Shown here piece after piece: positions 26,866 to 34,716 of a stretch of 51,025 nt of DNA (position 1 is its first letter; each line of letters opens with the position of its first letter). A program made the translations under genes and the position numbers. The stretch covers positions 150,141-201,165 of the forward strand of contig NZ_JAUMZU010000001.1 of the NCBI RefSeq assembly GCF_030527965.1. Direction: 5' to 3'. Under the pieces are notes generated by a model. That model did not search any database, was not told the DNA's origin, and saw only the letters and a list, made by a program, of their open reading frames with translations. The stretch comes from Neisseria sp. (GTDB taxonomy: Bacteria > Pseudomonadota > Gammaproteobacteria > Burkholderiales > Neisseriaceae).

Positions 26866-27765
26866 CTAATATCGATATGCTGCCAATTTGCGCTTAATTT
26901 CCGGTAATGCGGCTTGGGCGGCTTGTTCGCCGAGCTGAATGGCTTTGGTTTTTTGATCAAAACCGCCGACGGAGCCGAGCTCTTGTACTTGCGGTTTGAT
27001 AATCACATTGGCTTGGCGCAGCTGGTATTCTAAGGCAGGAGCACTCATGATGTTGAGGCTTTGGTCGAGATAGGCAAAAAAGCCGGAGCCGCTTTCAAGT
27101 TTGGCCGGTTTAGCCGAAATATCAACCGCAATGACGAAATTGGCGCCTAACGTACGGGCAGCGGTAACGGGCACCGGAGCTGAAAGGCCGCCGTCAACGT
27201 ATTTATGGCTGCCGACCACGGTAGGCTGGAAAACGTTGGGAATGCTGGCGGAAGCGCGCACGGCTTGACCGGTGTTGCCTGAATTGAAGGCAATGGCTTT
27301 GCCAGAGCTGAAATCGGTGGCGACTGCGGCAAATTTTATGGGTAGTTTTTGAATGGGACGGTTGCCGACTTTATGATTAATGAATTGTTCCAGTTTTTCG
27401 CCTTTGATAAAGCCGCTGGTAGAAAGGGTTAAATCGACCAAGTCGGTTTTATTGAGAATTTCGGCTTCCAATTCGAGCCGATCGGGCGACATGCCGGAAG
27501 CGTAAAGACTGCCGACAATGGCTCCGGCGCTGGTTCCTGTAATGATGTTGACTGGAATATTGTTAGCTCTGAGCACTTTCAATACGCCGATATGGGCAAA
27601 TCCTTTGGATGCGCCGCCGCCAAGCGCAAGACCGATGATAGCTTTAGGCTTTTCCGCCGTCGTAGGGGCGGGTTGTGCAGGCGGATTCGATGAGTGAAAA
27701 AGCGTGCAGCCGCTGAAGGAAAAAATGATCGTGGCCAGCAGAATGCGTTTGGTACGGAATAACAT
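26866..27765 (-). CDS. Patatin-like phospholipase lipoprotein (RssA-type)
   Basis: I start at ATG 27765 (299 residues): it has CAGGATTG upstream and yields a signal peptide with lipobox FSGC (cysteine near 20), whereas the open frame reaching 27915 overlaps bioC. The patatin fold shows the oxyanion loop LALGGGASKGFAHIG, the nucleophile motif GTSAG (serine) and the catalytic aspartate in VDGGLSAPVP. Patatins are acyl hydrolases on lipids. The lipobox suggests attachment to the outer or inner membrane on the periplasmic side. It is the last gene of a likely bioH-bioC-patatin transcription unit, with a DUS between. Confidence 0.93.
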   Translation of the reverse strand: MLFRTKRILLATIIFSFSGCTLFHSSNPPAQPAPTTAEKPKAIIGLALGGGASKGFAHIGVLKVLRANNIPVNIITGTSAGAIVGSLYASGMSPDRLELEAEILNKTDLVDLTLSTSGFIKGEKLEQFINHKVGNRPIQKLPIKFAAVATDFSSGKAIAFNSGNTGQAVRASASIPNVFQPTVVGSHKYVDGGLSAPVPVTAARTLGANFVIAVDISAKPAKLESGSGFFAYLDQSLNIMSAPALEYQLRQANVIIKPQVQELGSVGGFDQKTKAIQLGEQAAQAALPEIKRKLAAYRY

Positions 27766-27811
27766 GTTTGTCAATCCTGTATTGAAATAGTTTGATGGAG
27801 TGAAAAGGTTT

Positions 27812-27823
27812 TTCAGACAGGCA
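27812..27823 (-). repeat. Exact TG-wadDUS between bioC and the patatin gene
   Basis: A single exact reverse uptake sequence in the 118-base spacer, without an inverted partner. It is an uptake signal, not a terminator. Confidence 0.85.
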
Positions 27824-27883
27824 TTATAATGGTTGAAATGAAAACCGACGTTATCTTGTGTAAGCCATGTTTTTGTCTGTGCC

Positions 27884-28696
27884 CTACTCTTTCGAGCTTT
27901 TGGCTTTTTGCTCACCCTTCACCTTCGGATAAAACTGCACAGGGCTCGCTCCTTCCGGCAATACGGCCTTTTTCACGGCATGGCCGTATATGGTTTCTAA
28001 AGTGATGCTGAAGTTACCTGCTTCAATGGCTTGAGTTATCAGACGACGGGCGGCATCAGGGTCGCTAAATGAGAGGGCATTCCAGATGCCAAGGATTTCC
28101 ATATCCTGCCAAAAAGAAGCTGCGCTGGCATAGCTCAATTCGAGCTTGGAGGTATCTGTAATCGGGTCGTAAAAGCCGTTTTCCAAGAGCATGTCGCCCA
28201 AATCGTGCATATCAACCAGCGACGGGGCGCTGACTTCGATGCCGTGTGTTTTCAGACAAGCATAAAGGCTTTGCAGGCTGTCGATGCCGAAATGGGTAAA
28301 AAACAACAAGCCGTCTGGTTTGAGGGCCTGCGCCCAGTTACGGAATACAGGCGGCAGCTCGGGGGCCGTTATCAGGCTGAGGTTGGCCCATAAGAAATCG
28401 GCGCATGCTTCAGGGAAAGGGTCGGTCATACTTTGATGGTGCTGCGGTATGATTTTTCCGCTGAGTCTGGCCAACAGGCCGTTTTTGCGGCGGGCTGCAG
28501 CGGCCTCTAAGAATGTTGCGCGCAAATCGTATTCGCTAAACGTGGCTTTGGGATAACGCGAGGCTAAAAGGCTGCGGCTGATGTCGGCATCGGCACCGGC
28601 CAATAGAATATGCTGCGGCGCTTTGCGCACTAATTGCAACCGCTCATCGGTATGTTGAGCGAGATGACGATGTATGAGCCAGCGATCGGTATTCAT
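27884..28696 (-). CDS. bioC: Malonyl-ACP O-methyltransferase
   Basis: BioC methylates malonyl-ACP so that fatty acid synthesis can build the pimeloyl chain of biotin; BioH later removes the methyl group. The 270 residues contain a class I methyltransferase fold with a weak glycine loop (ILLAGADADISRSLL), FLWANLSLITAPELPPVFRN (motif around the active site) and LKPDGLLFFTHFG (motif V region), as in other neisserial BioC proteins. The upstream partner bioH lies 40 bases away on the same strand, which supports the assignment. A one-mismatch uptake sequence (TTCAGACAAGCA) occurs in frame near 28251. Confidence 0.88.
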   Translation of the reverse strand: MNTDRWLIHRHLAQHTDERLQLVRKAPQHILLAGADADISRSLLASRYPKATFSEYDLRATFLEAAAARRKNGLLARLSGKIIPQHHQSMTDPFPEACADFLWANLSLITAPELPPVFRNWAQALKPDGLLFFTHFGIDSLQSLYACLKTHGIEVSAPSLVDMHDLGDMLLENGFYDPITDTSKLELSYASAASFWQDMEILGIWNALSFSDPDAARRLITQAIEAGNFSITLETIYGHAVKKAVLPEGASPVQFYPKVKGEQKAKSSKE

Positions 28697-28736
28697 GATT
28701 CGGCTTTCTTACAAGATTTGATTTATCTGCTGGTTT

Positions 28737-29492
28737 TCAGACAGGCTTTGGATTCGATTCTATAAAATGGGTTAGCAATTCGGTAAATTCGGCGACATGG
28801 CTCAAAAAAGGCGCATGAGCTGCTTTTTCGATCAGATTTAGCCGCGCATCGGGCAAATTGCGTGCTAAATATTCTCCCATGCGTGGTGGCGAGATGGTAT
28901 CTTTAGAGCCGTAAATCAGGCAAACAGGTTGCCCAATACCGGATAGCAACGGCCGTGCATCGGCTTCAGCCAAAGCATCCAATGCGCTTTGCAACGCAGC
29001 AGGCGCCCCCCGGTTGATGATATCTGGCAACACTTTTTCCAAAATGCCGGTTTGATCTTTCGCATGCATAAACTGCAACTGTAGAAACTGTTTCATATAT
29101 TTGTGATAATCTTGCTGAAACAGCGCTACCATTTTGCCCAAAGCCGGGTTGCTCAGCCCTTCTGGATAATCCGGCTCGGCGCGGAATTTCGCAAAACTGG
29201 CGGTAAGGCAAAGCGCACGGACTTTTTCAGGATAACGGCTGGCAATGTAGAGCGAAACCAAGCCGCCGAGCGACCAACCGAGTAAATAAGAAGGTTCGGT
29301 AATCCGTTCGGCAAGCGTTTCAGCGGCAGAGACTACATCAAAATAACCTTCCAGAGGCGCTTGGCCGTGACCAGGCAAATCAAACGCCTGAATCCGCCAT
29401 GTATCGGGCAAGCGTGGAATGAGATCGTCAAAAATATGGCGGTTAGCTGCCCAACCGTGAATCAGCACAAGATTTTTTTCAGGGGATGTCAT
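28737..29492 (-). CDS. bioH: Pimeloyl-[ACP] methyl ester carboxylesterase
   Basis: BioH cleaves the methyl ester from pimeloyl-ACP, ending chain building for biotin. I take ATG 29492 (251 residues), because MTSPEKNLVLIHGWAANRHI is the family start; the upstream open 82 codons are antisense to comF. Visible: the oxyanion motif HGWAAN, nucleophile motif LLGWSLGGLVS (Ser about 79), late Asp in LIYGSKDTISPP and His in EKAAHAPFLSH. Its start codon overlaps that of comF on the opposite strand: the shared CATG at 29490-29493 encodes both ATGs. An AGGCT-type reverse uptake sequence (28736-28747) overlaps the stop. Confidence 0.92.
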   Translation of the reverse strand: MTSPEKNLVLIHGWAANRHIFDDLIPRLPDTWRIQAFDLPGHGQAPLEGYFDVVSAAETLAERITEPSYLLGWSLGGLVSLYIASRYPEKVRALCLTASFAKFRAEPDYPEGLSNPALGKMVALFQQDYHKYMKQFLQLQFMHAKDQTGILEKVLPDIINRGAPAALQSALDALAEADARPLLSGIGQPVCLIYGSKDTISPPRMGEYLARNLPDARLNLIEKAAHAPFLSHVAEFTELLTHFIESNPKPV

Positions 29493-30195
29493 GGGGTTTC
29501 TTTCTTTCAGGCCTTTGCCGGTAGAAGCCTGCTTATTATGCCACGATTCGGCGGCGCGCAACGGGCTGTGCAATGCCTGTCTGAAAGACTTGCGCGTCTT
29601 GGCAACCGACCCGTCAAAAGTCTGCCCTCGTTGCAGCGGAATCGGCCACGGAACCTTATGCGGGCAATGCCAGCAAACTCCTCCGCCGTTTGAACGTTTG
29701 TGGGCATCCGCAGAATACGCACCGCCGCTAAGCGGCATCTTGCATCAGTTTAAACATAAACGCGATAGTTCGCTGGTGCAACCGCTGGCCGAATTAATGG
29801 CTGCTTTACCGCCTCCGTGGTTGAAAGAAATTAAAATCGACAGCGTCTTGGCCATGCCGCTGAGCCACGAGCGGCGATTGTCTCGCGGATTCAATCAGTG
29901 CGACGAATTAACGGCGCTGTTGGCTCGGCGTTTTGGATGGGATGTACTACCGCACACAACGGTTTTCAGACAGGCATCCGTGCCGCAGAGTACGCTTCCG
30001 TTATCAAAAAGACGCCAAAATGTACGCGGTTTATTCCGGGTTGCCAACAATGTTAATAAACGTAATTTGCTGTTAATCGACGACGTAGTAACCAGCGGTA
30101 CTACCTTAAGCGAACTCGCCCGAGAGCTACAAAAGACGGGGAATAAGCGCATTTTCTGCTGGACGCTGGCCCGAGCTAAAATGAAAAATTCTTGA
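29491..30195 (+). CDS. comF: ComF-family phosphoribosyltransferase-like protein
   Basis: ComF proteins are needed for natural transformation in several bacteria, acting at the cytoplasmic side of DNA uptake. The 234 residues show an N-terminal four-cysteine zinc region (CLLCHDSAARNGLCNACL), a second pair CPRCSGIGHGTLCGQC, the PRTase-like core with LLLIDDVVTSGTTL (the PRPP loop near residue 196) and a short tail. Two exact uptake sequences are in frame: NACLKDL at 29574 and VFRQAS at 29965. AGGGGATGTC precedes ATG 29491. The start overlaps bioH by 2 bases. Confidence 0.92.
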   Translation: MGFLSFRPLPVEACLLCHDSAARNGLCNACLKDLRVLATDPSKVCPRCSGIGHGTLCGQCQQTPPPFERLWASAEYAPPLSGILHQFKHKRDSSLVQPLAELMAALPPPWLKEIKIDSVLAMPLSHERRLSRGFNQCDELTALLARRFGWDVLPHTTVFRQASVPQSTLPLSKRRQNVRGLFRVANNVNKRNLLLIDDVVTSGTTLSELARELQKTGNKRIFCWTLARAKMKNS

Positions 30196-30245
30196 TGAAC
30201 TAAGCACTTATCCAGTATAGTTCGTCTGCTTGACGATGGAACCAT

Positions 30246-30710
30246 ATGTTTACCGTAGTTTTATACCAACCTGAAATCCCGCCGAATACAGGCAATATCA
30301 TAAGATTATGCGCCAATACTGGCATCGCGTTGCACTTAGTCAAACCGCTCGGATTTCCGCTTGATTCGGCCAAAATGAAACGAGCAGGGTTGGATTATCA
30401 CGAATTCGCCTCGGTAACCGTACACGAAAATTTCGATGCCTGTCTGAAAGCCCTGCAAGGTCGGCGTATTTTTGCGCTGACCACCAAAGGCACCTGCCGC
30501 TACGACCAAACCGCTTTTCTGCCTGGAGATGTATTTCTCTTCGGTCCGGAAACACGAGGCCTGCCGGCCGAAATACTGAACGACTTGCCCGAAAATCAGA
30601 AGCTAAGGCTTCCGATGCTAGCGCAAAGCCGAAGTATGAACCTTTCAAATACCGTTGCCGTGATGGTTTTCGAAGCATGGCGGCAACATGGTTTCAGCGG
30701 TGGCCAATAG
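30246..30710 (+). CDS. trmL: tRNA (cytidine(34)-2'-O)-methyltransferase
   Basis: TrmL (YibK, SPOUT family) methylates the ribose of the wobble base in tRNA(Leu) species. At 154 residues it has the family length and starts [20 protein letters not shown], the canonical N-terminus. The trefoil-knot motifs [11 protein letters not shown] and [15 protein letters not shown] are present. An exact TG-wadDUS (30437-30448) is read in frame as DACLKAL. It lies 50 bases after comF on the same strand. No strong ribosome site is seen. Confidence 0.94.
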   Translation: MFTVVLYQPEIPPNTGNIIRLCANTGIALHLVKPLGFPLDSAKMKRAGLDYHEFASVTVHENFDACLKALQGRRIFALTTKGTCRYDQTAFLPGDVFLFGPETRGLPAEILNDLPENQKLRLPMLAQSRSMNLSNTVAVMVFEAWRQHGFSGGQ

Positions 30711-30787
30711 CCTGCCCTACTTCAATAACCGTAAAAGAACAATAACAAAAGCGGTTTGCGTTATCGACTCAAGAATAGGATTCTGTT

Positions 30788-31501
30788 TTGACTAAAGCTA
30801 CCCACTACTTGTTATCCGGCTCACTAGCCGCCGCCCTCGCCTTGGCGAGCACTTCTTCTTTCGCTCTCGACCGTTTGGTTTCTGAAAATCAAATCAAATC
30901 CGAGCCGCTGATTAAGGCGGCCAATATGAGCTACACCGTGCGCGGTATGCGTTACACCCCAGTCAAACAAGTTAAAACCTTTAGTCAAACAGGCAAAGCC
31001 TCATGGTACGGCCCCGGATTCAACGGTAAAAAAACCGCCAGCGGCGAACGTTTCGACATGCATGCCTATACTGCGGCACACAAAACGCTGCCGATTCCCA
31101 GCTACGCCAAAGTAACCAATCTTTCCAATGGCAAAAGTGTGATTGTGCGTATTAACGACCGCGGCCCGTTTCATGGCAACCGCGTGATTGACTTATCAAA
31201 AGGCGCCGCATCGAAAATTGGCTTTTCCGGTGTCGCTAATGTGCGTGTAGAGCAAGTGGTTCCCGGTCAAATGGCAGAACAAGCCGAACAGATTTATGTT
31301 AGATTGGCCGCGTTTAACGACGAACGATCTGCACAAGATTATATGAGCCGAACCAACGAGCGTTTGAAAACAGCCTCTTCCGATCATCGTGCTGTAACCG
31401 AGCGCAAAGACGGTCAATATATCGTCAAACTGGGGCCGTTTGCCAAACAAGAGCAAGCCGACAATGCGCGCCAAACCGCAATAGCGCAAAGCTCGATTTA
31501 A
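30788..31501 (+). CDS. rlpA: RlpA-like septal lytic transglycosylase
   Basis: RlpA proteins cut denuded glycan strands of peptidoglycan, often at the septum. The 237 residues have a signal peptide ending ASTSSFA (residues 20 to 26), a double-psi beta-barrel domain ([19 protein letters not shown], then [20 protein letters not shown]) at about 70 to 165, and a C-terminal SPOR-like part ([32 protein letters not shown]), which binds denuded peptidoglycan. The start is TTG 30788, preceded by AGGATTC; no ATG gives a signal peptide, so I believe the non-standard start. No lipobox cysteine is seen. Confidence 0.9.
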   Translation: MTKATHYLLSGSLAAALALASTSSFALDRLVSENQIKSEPLIKAANMSYTVRGMRYTPVKQVKTFSQTGKASWYGPGFNGKKTASGERFDMHAYTAAHKTLPIPSYAKVTNLSNGKSVIVRINDRGPFHGNRVIDLSKGAASKIGFSGVANVRVEQVVPGQMAEQAEQIYVRLAAFNDERSAQDYMSRTNERLKTASSDHRAVTERKDGQYIVKLGPFAKQEQADNARQTAIAQSSI

Positions 31502-31523
31502 AACGTTTTTATTTCATATGATG

Positions 31524-31559
31524 TTTCAGACAGGCATTTGACAAAATGCCTGTCTGAAA
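31524..31559. terminator. Inverted exact TG-wadDUS pair behind rlpA
   Basis: Exact reverse (31525-31536) and exact forward (31547-31558) copies form a hairpin with a 10-base loop. It sits 22 bases before the ruvA start and would either terminate rlpA or lie in the ruvA leader. Confidence 0.75.
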
Positions 31560-31580
31560 TACGTTTAAGGGATAAGATTA

Positions 31581-32159
31581 ATGATAGGCAGACTTACTGG
31601 TAGGCTGATTGAAAAGTTGCCGCCGCAGGTTGTGATTGATGTTAACGGCGTGGGCTACGAAGTAGATGTATCCATGCAAACTTTTTATATGCTACCCGCG
31701 TTGAATGAAACCGTACAGCTATATACGCAACTGGTGGTGCGCGAGGATGCCCATCTGTTATTCGGCTTTGCTACTACCGAAGAACGCGCTACCTTCCGCC
31801 AGCTGGTTAAAGTCAGCGGTATCGGCGCCAAAACAGCGCTTGGCATACTCAGCGCTATGAGTGCCGGAGAGCTGGCTCAGGCAGTGGCTGAAGAAGATGT
31901 CAAACGCCTTTCTTCCGCACCCGGCATCGGCAAAAAAACAGCCGAACGCATGATATTGGAGCTGCGCGGCAAACTGGTTGCGGGCGATAGTTCCGGGTCG
32001 CCCTCCCCTGCTCCGGCAGATGAAACCGACGATATCGTCAATACCTTATTGGCTTTAGGTTATAACGAGCGGGAAGCAAAAGCTTCCGTAAAAGGGATTC
32101 CCGCTGGTACCGACGTGAGCGAAGGCGTTCGGTTGGCTTTGAAAAATTTGTTACGCTAA
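31581..32159 (+). CDS. ruvA: Holliday junction DNA-binding protein
   Basis: RuvA is the tetrameric junction-binding subunit that works with RuvB. The 192 residues have the family start [17 protein letters not shown]. The two helix-hairpin-helix DNA-binding motifs are visible ([17 protein letters not shown] and [17 protein letters not shown], about 70 to 125), followed by an acidic linker and the C-terminal RuvB-binding domain ([17 protein letters not shown]). It is unlinked to ruvB by 17 kb in this window and unlinked to ruvC as far as visible. Start and stop are clear. Confidence 0.96.
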   Translation: MIGRLTGRLIEKLPPQVVIDVNGVGYEVDVSMQTFYMLPALNETVQLYTQLVVREDAHLLFGFATTEERATFRQLVKVSGIGAKTALGILSAMSAGELAQAVAEEDVKRLSSAPGIGKKTAERMILELRGKLVAGDSSGSPSPAPADETDDIVNTLLALGYNEREAKASVKGIPAGTDVSEGVRLALKNLLR

Positions 32160-32190
32160 AAAGAATCTAGCACTCTAAAATAAAAAAAAT

Positions 32191-32234
32191 GCTGAAACAG
32201 ATTAGCGTATGGCTAGGTTGTTTCAACTTTTTTA
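32191..32234 (+). terminator. Intrinsic terminator of ruvA
   Basis: GCTGAAACA pairs with TGTTTCAAC (one mismatch), with a second weak pairing inside, followed by a run of six or more T. It lies 31 bases after the ruvA stop. Confidence 0.75.
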
Positions 32235-32300
32235 TTCAGTATAAAAACTGGCTTAAATGACACCAATCAGCACATTTTTTATTTTTCACGGGAAAAAGCC

Positions 32301-32885
32301 ATGAACTCCCAACGAAAAAGCTATATCGAACAATTATACCAACGCTATCATGCAGATGACGCCAAACAAACTGACCGCTTAAACCGCTGGCGCAGCATCG
32401 AACCTGAATCGGCAGAATTGCTGGCTCTGTTGATTATTGGCAAGCAAGCGAAGCGTTTATTGGAAATCGGTACATCCGGCGGCTATTCCACCCTATGGCT
32501 TGCTGACGCGGCGGAACAAACCGGAGGACACTTAACAACCATCGAAATAGAAGCTGGACGTTTGCAAACAGCGACAGCTCATTTAACGCAAGTCGGCTTA
32601 AGCGGCATAGTCACACCAATCTGCACCGACGCCCTGACATTCCTACAAGAAAATAAAACTTCTTACGATTGGATATTACTGGATGCGGAACGCCCTGCTT
32701 ATGCATCGTATTGGGCATATTTAACGGAATGCCTCGCTGAAAAAGGCAGTATGCTGGTGGTAGACAATGTGATTTCACATCGTGAGCAAGTAAGTAGCTT
32801 TATCGCTTTAGTTCAAGAAGACAAGCGTTTTCAAAGCACCGTCTTACCGATTGGCGCAGGATTGTTTCTGATTGTTCGTTGTTAG
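32301..32885 (+). CDS. Class I SAM-dependent O-methyltransferase
   Basis: A 194-residue cytoplasmic methyltransferase with the COMT/TlyA-type SAM loop LLEIGTSGGYSTLWLADAA near residues 53 to 70, LTTIEIEAGRLQTA (motif II), YDWILLDAERPAY (motif III, near 130) and VVDNVISH (metal-binding or closing motif). The small-molecule target cannot be read from sequence. The start ATG 32301 follows a weak GGGAAAAAGCC. It ends the backbone block before the accessory region. Confidence 0.85.
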   Translation: MNSQRKSYIEQLYQRYHADDAKQTDRLNRWRSIEPESAELLALLIIGKQAKRLLEIGTSGGYSTLWLADAAEQTGGHLTTIEIEAGRLQTATAHLTQVGLSGIVTPICTDALTFLQENKTSYDWILLDAERPAYASYWAYLTECLAEKGSMLVVDNVISHREQVSSFIALVQEDKRFQSTVLPIGAGLFLIVRC

Positions 32886-33056
32886 GTTGATGGTCGTGTG
32901 AAAAAAGAGGAATCAATGCTACCTAAAAAATGGTTACAGGTACGAATATTGGCCTAGTAAGAAAGAATCTTAGCTACAACAGCCTTGACCAACGGTTATA
33001 GATATAGGGCTCTATTGATCAATCATTATTTAAAGACACCCATACTTTTGGTTGGG

Positions 33057-33812
33057 TTACTCATCCAACCATCGAAAAGAACGTTGCAATTCTTCTATCG
33101 CATTGGTTTCATAGCAACGCCCGTGTGCCAAAATAATTTTTTCCGGCTGCCAAGCCAATATTTTTGCCAAACTTGCCCGGGCTGCAGCTTTATCTTTAAA
33201 AGTGGTGCGCCAATCAATCGGCGCCTTACCATCAGGGTCGGAGATGCCCGCTAGTTTCATACTGCTCTTCCAAAAGTGGCTGCCGAATTTGTCGGTTTCA
33301 AAATTTTCAATTAAGTCAGCCAGAATCAATGTGCGACTGCCATAGTGAAAAAATACGGTTTCCTGCATAACTTGGCTGCCTTTAAATGGCAATTGGGCAA
33401 TGTCATGATGCCATTGCGGTGGAGCTTCATCGCCCAAATCAGCGTCAAAGGTGATGGCGATATGTTGTGATTGCGCCCGCTCCCGCACGCCCATGCTCGC
33501 CCATGCAGTTGCTTGCGGATACAATTTTTTCCACTCTGGAATGTGAGCATAGTGAATCTTGTTGGGTGAAACCAAATAACGTACTTCGCCCAACTTATCG
33601 ATTTCCTTCAGCAAGTTCTCGTTCGGCGCAATCGGTGAATGACACCACAAATTACCGTCGTGTAAACGTACCACCGTCATACGCGTACTGAATGGCACTT
33701 TAATACCTAGAGGAAAGCTCATATGGATAAGCTCGCCGTCTGCAATCCAAATGTTTTCTGCAATAGGCTTTAAAGTGTTTAGCGGATGATAGAGATAAAT
33801 TTTATCGGTCAT
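33057..33812 (-). CDS. DUF4336 family protein
   Basis: 251 residues without signal peptide. Family blocks: YHPLNTLKPIAENIWIADGEL at the start (21 residues shortened here), WCHSPIAPNENLLKEIDKLG, YLVSPNKIHYAHIPEWKKLYP and a closing ILAHGRCYETNAIEEL. DUF4336 proteins resemble the metallo-beta-lactamase fold in secondary structure, with histidines replacing part of the HxHxD site (HYAH is visible here at about 94 to 97). The function is unknown. ATG 33812 has AGGATT upstream. It stands between a methyltransferase and an NTF2-like gene and starts the accessory part. Confidence 0.83.
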   Translation of the reverse strand: MTDKIYLYHPLNTLKPIAENIWIADGELIHMSFPLGIKVPFSTRMTVVRLHDGNLWCHSPIAPNENLLKEIDKLGEVRYLVSPNKIHYAHIPEWKKLYPQATAWASMGVRERAQSQHIAITFDADLGDEAPPQWHHDIAQLPFKGSQVMQETVFFHYGSRTLILADLIENFETDKFGSHFWKSSMKLAGISDPDGKAPIDWRTTFKDKAAARASLAKILAWQPEKIILAHGRCYETNAIEELQRSFRWLDE

Positions 33813-33956
33813 TTTTAATCCTATTAATCAGCTTCAGTGTTTATGTTATAAAGGACACGAAACTTGCGCATAAAATTCCCCAGAGTGGATAAAAATGCCA
33901 TTTATTACCGACGACACAACATGCCGCGTGGATACAAAGACATGGCTGGCAGAATT

Positions 33957-34328
33957 CTATATCGGTAAGGCATTATTGTTCATCGTCCAGCAATCGGTAA
34001 TTTTCTCATCGCTTATTTTGAGAAAATCCGCACCGACTTTGAAAAATACCTTATTACCCACTGTTGTGCTGATACGCCAATAGGCAGAAATCATATCACC
34101 GTCTCGAAAAGGCCCCAGCAGAGTTTCATATGTCAGCGTTTCATATTTTGCTCGAATGGTGGCAATCCAGTCTTTCGCTGTTAACTGATCAACAACCGGA
34201 GAAGGCGGAGGCGTTGAATCTGCCGTTAAATGGGCTTGAAAGTTCTGCGCCAAAATAGTATCGGTAAGTTCAAGCTGGCCGTTCCACATATCTGTCCAAG
34301 CTTTGTAAACGGTTTTAGTGTTGTTCAT
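33957..34328 (-). CDS. NTF2/SnoaL-like small protein
   Basis: The 123 residues starting at ATG 34328 (MNNTKTVYKAWTDMWNG; GGAGAAACC upstream) match the SnoaL-like polyketide cyclase or NTF2 fold: helix AWTDMWNGQLELTDTILAQN, then strands including FQAHLTADS and ISAYWRISTTVG. The usual role is a small-molecule binding pocket or isomerase, but the ligand is unknown. The frame is open to 34601, but that upstream part shows no homology and no ribosome site. It is followed by a region without recognisable genes. Confidence 0.78.
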   Translation of the reverse strand: MNNTKTVYKAWTDMWNGQLELTDTILAQNFQAHLTADSTPPPSPVVDQLTAKDWIATIRAKYETLTYETLLGPFRDGDMISAYWRISTTVGNKVFFKVGADFLKISDEKITDCWTMNNNALPI

Positions 34329-34670
34329 GGTTTCTCCAATATAAGTTTCTTTAAATGTTTGATAAAGAAAGCTGCCGCCATTTTTAATTAATCTGAATGG
34401 CATCAATTTATTTATCAACGGTAAATAACTATAACAAACATCTGCGCCAGTTTTTGACAGTAGCCTGCGCTTGATTGGCCCAATATCTTTTGAGATATTC
34501 TCGTGCACAAAGCAAGTCCATAGAAATATGGTTCGTCTCTCTTTATTGCCTCTTTTGACTAAACGCCGTACGCCTGAAGAATGGCTAATGGAGCCTACCA
34601 ACTTTTCTTTACGTGCTAACGAGTGTGAGATCGTGACTCTAAAGATCTTGTTGCGTTAGAAAAATATAAA
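34329..34670. other. About 340 bases without a supported gene
   Basis: The stretch holds small open frames on both strands (a 62-codon plus-strand frame from 34471 and an upstream extension of the NTF2-like frame on the minus strand). None has a good ribosome site, family motif or typical codon use. It may be the wreck of a gene. I see no promoter consensus or RNA fold worth naming, apart from the DUS hairpin at its right end. Confidence 0.5.
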
Positions 34671-34705
34671 CGATGCCTGTCTGAAATTTATTCAGACAGG
34701 CATCG
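34671..34705. terminator. Inverted exact TG-wadDUS pair; last exact copies in the window
   Basis: Exact forward (34674-34685) and exact reverse (34691-34702) uptake sequences form a perfect CGATGCC...GGCATCG hairpin with a 5-base loop. It lies behind the Ntn-hydrolase gene on the minus strand. I found no further exact TG-wadDUS to the right of this point. Confidence 0.85.
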
Positions 34706-34716
34706 TTAATTATAAA

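Noticed and set aside
33895-34083. A 62-codon plus-strand frame
   Set aside because: Mostly antisense to the NTF2-like gene, with no ribosome site.
34471-34659. A 62-codon plus-strand frame in the gap
   Set aside because: No motif, unusual composition, no ribosome site. Mentioned only as part of the gene-free stretch.
1891-34705. Repeated 12-base hairpins as a CRISPR array or REP elements
   Set aside because: Copies are scattered, often single or inverted and match the neisserial uptake sequence; there is no regular repeat-spacer pattern.
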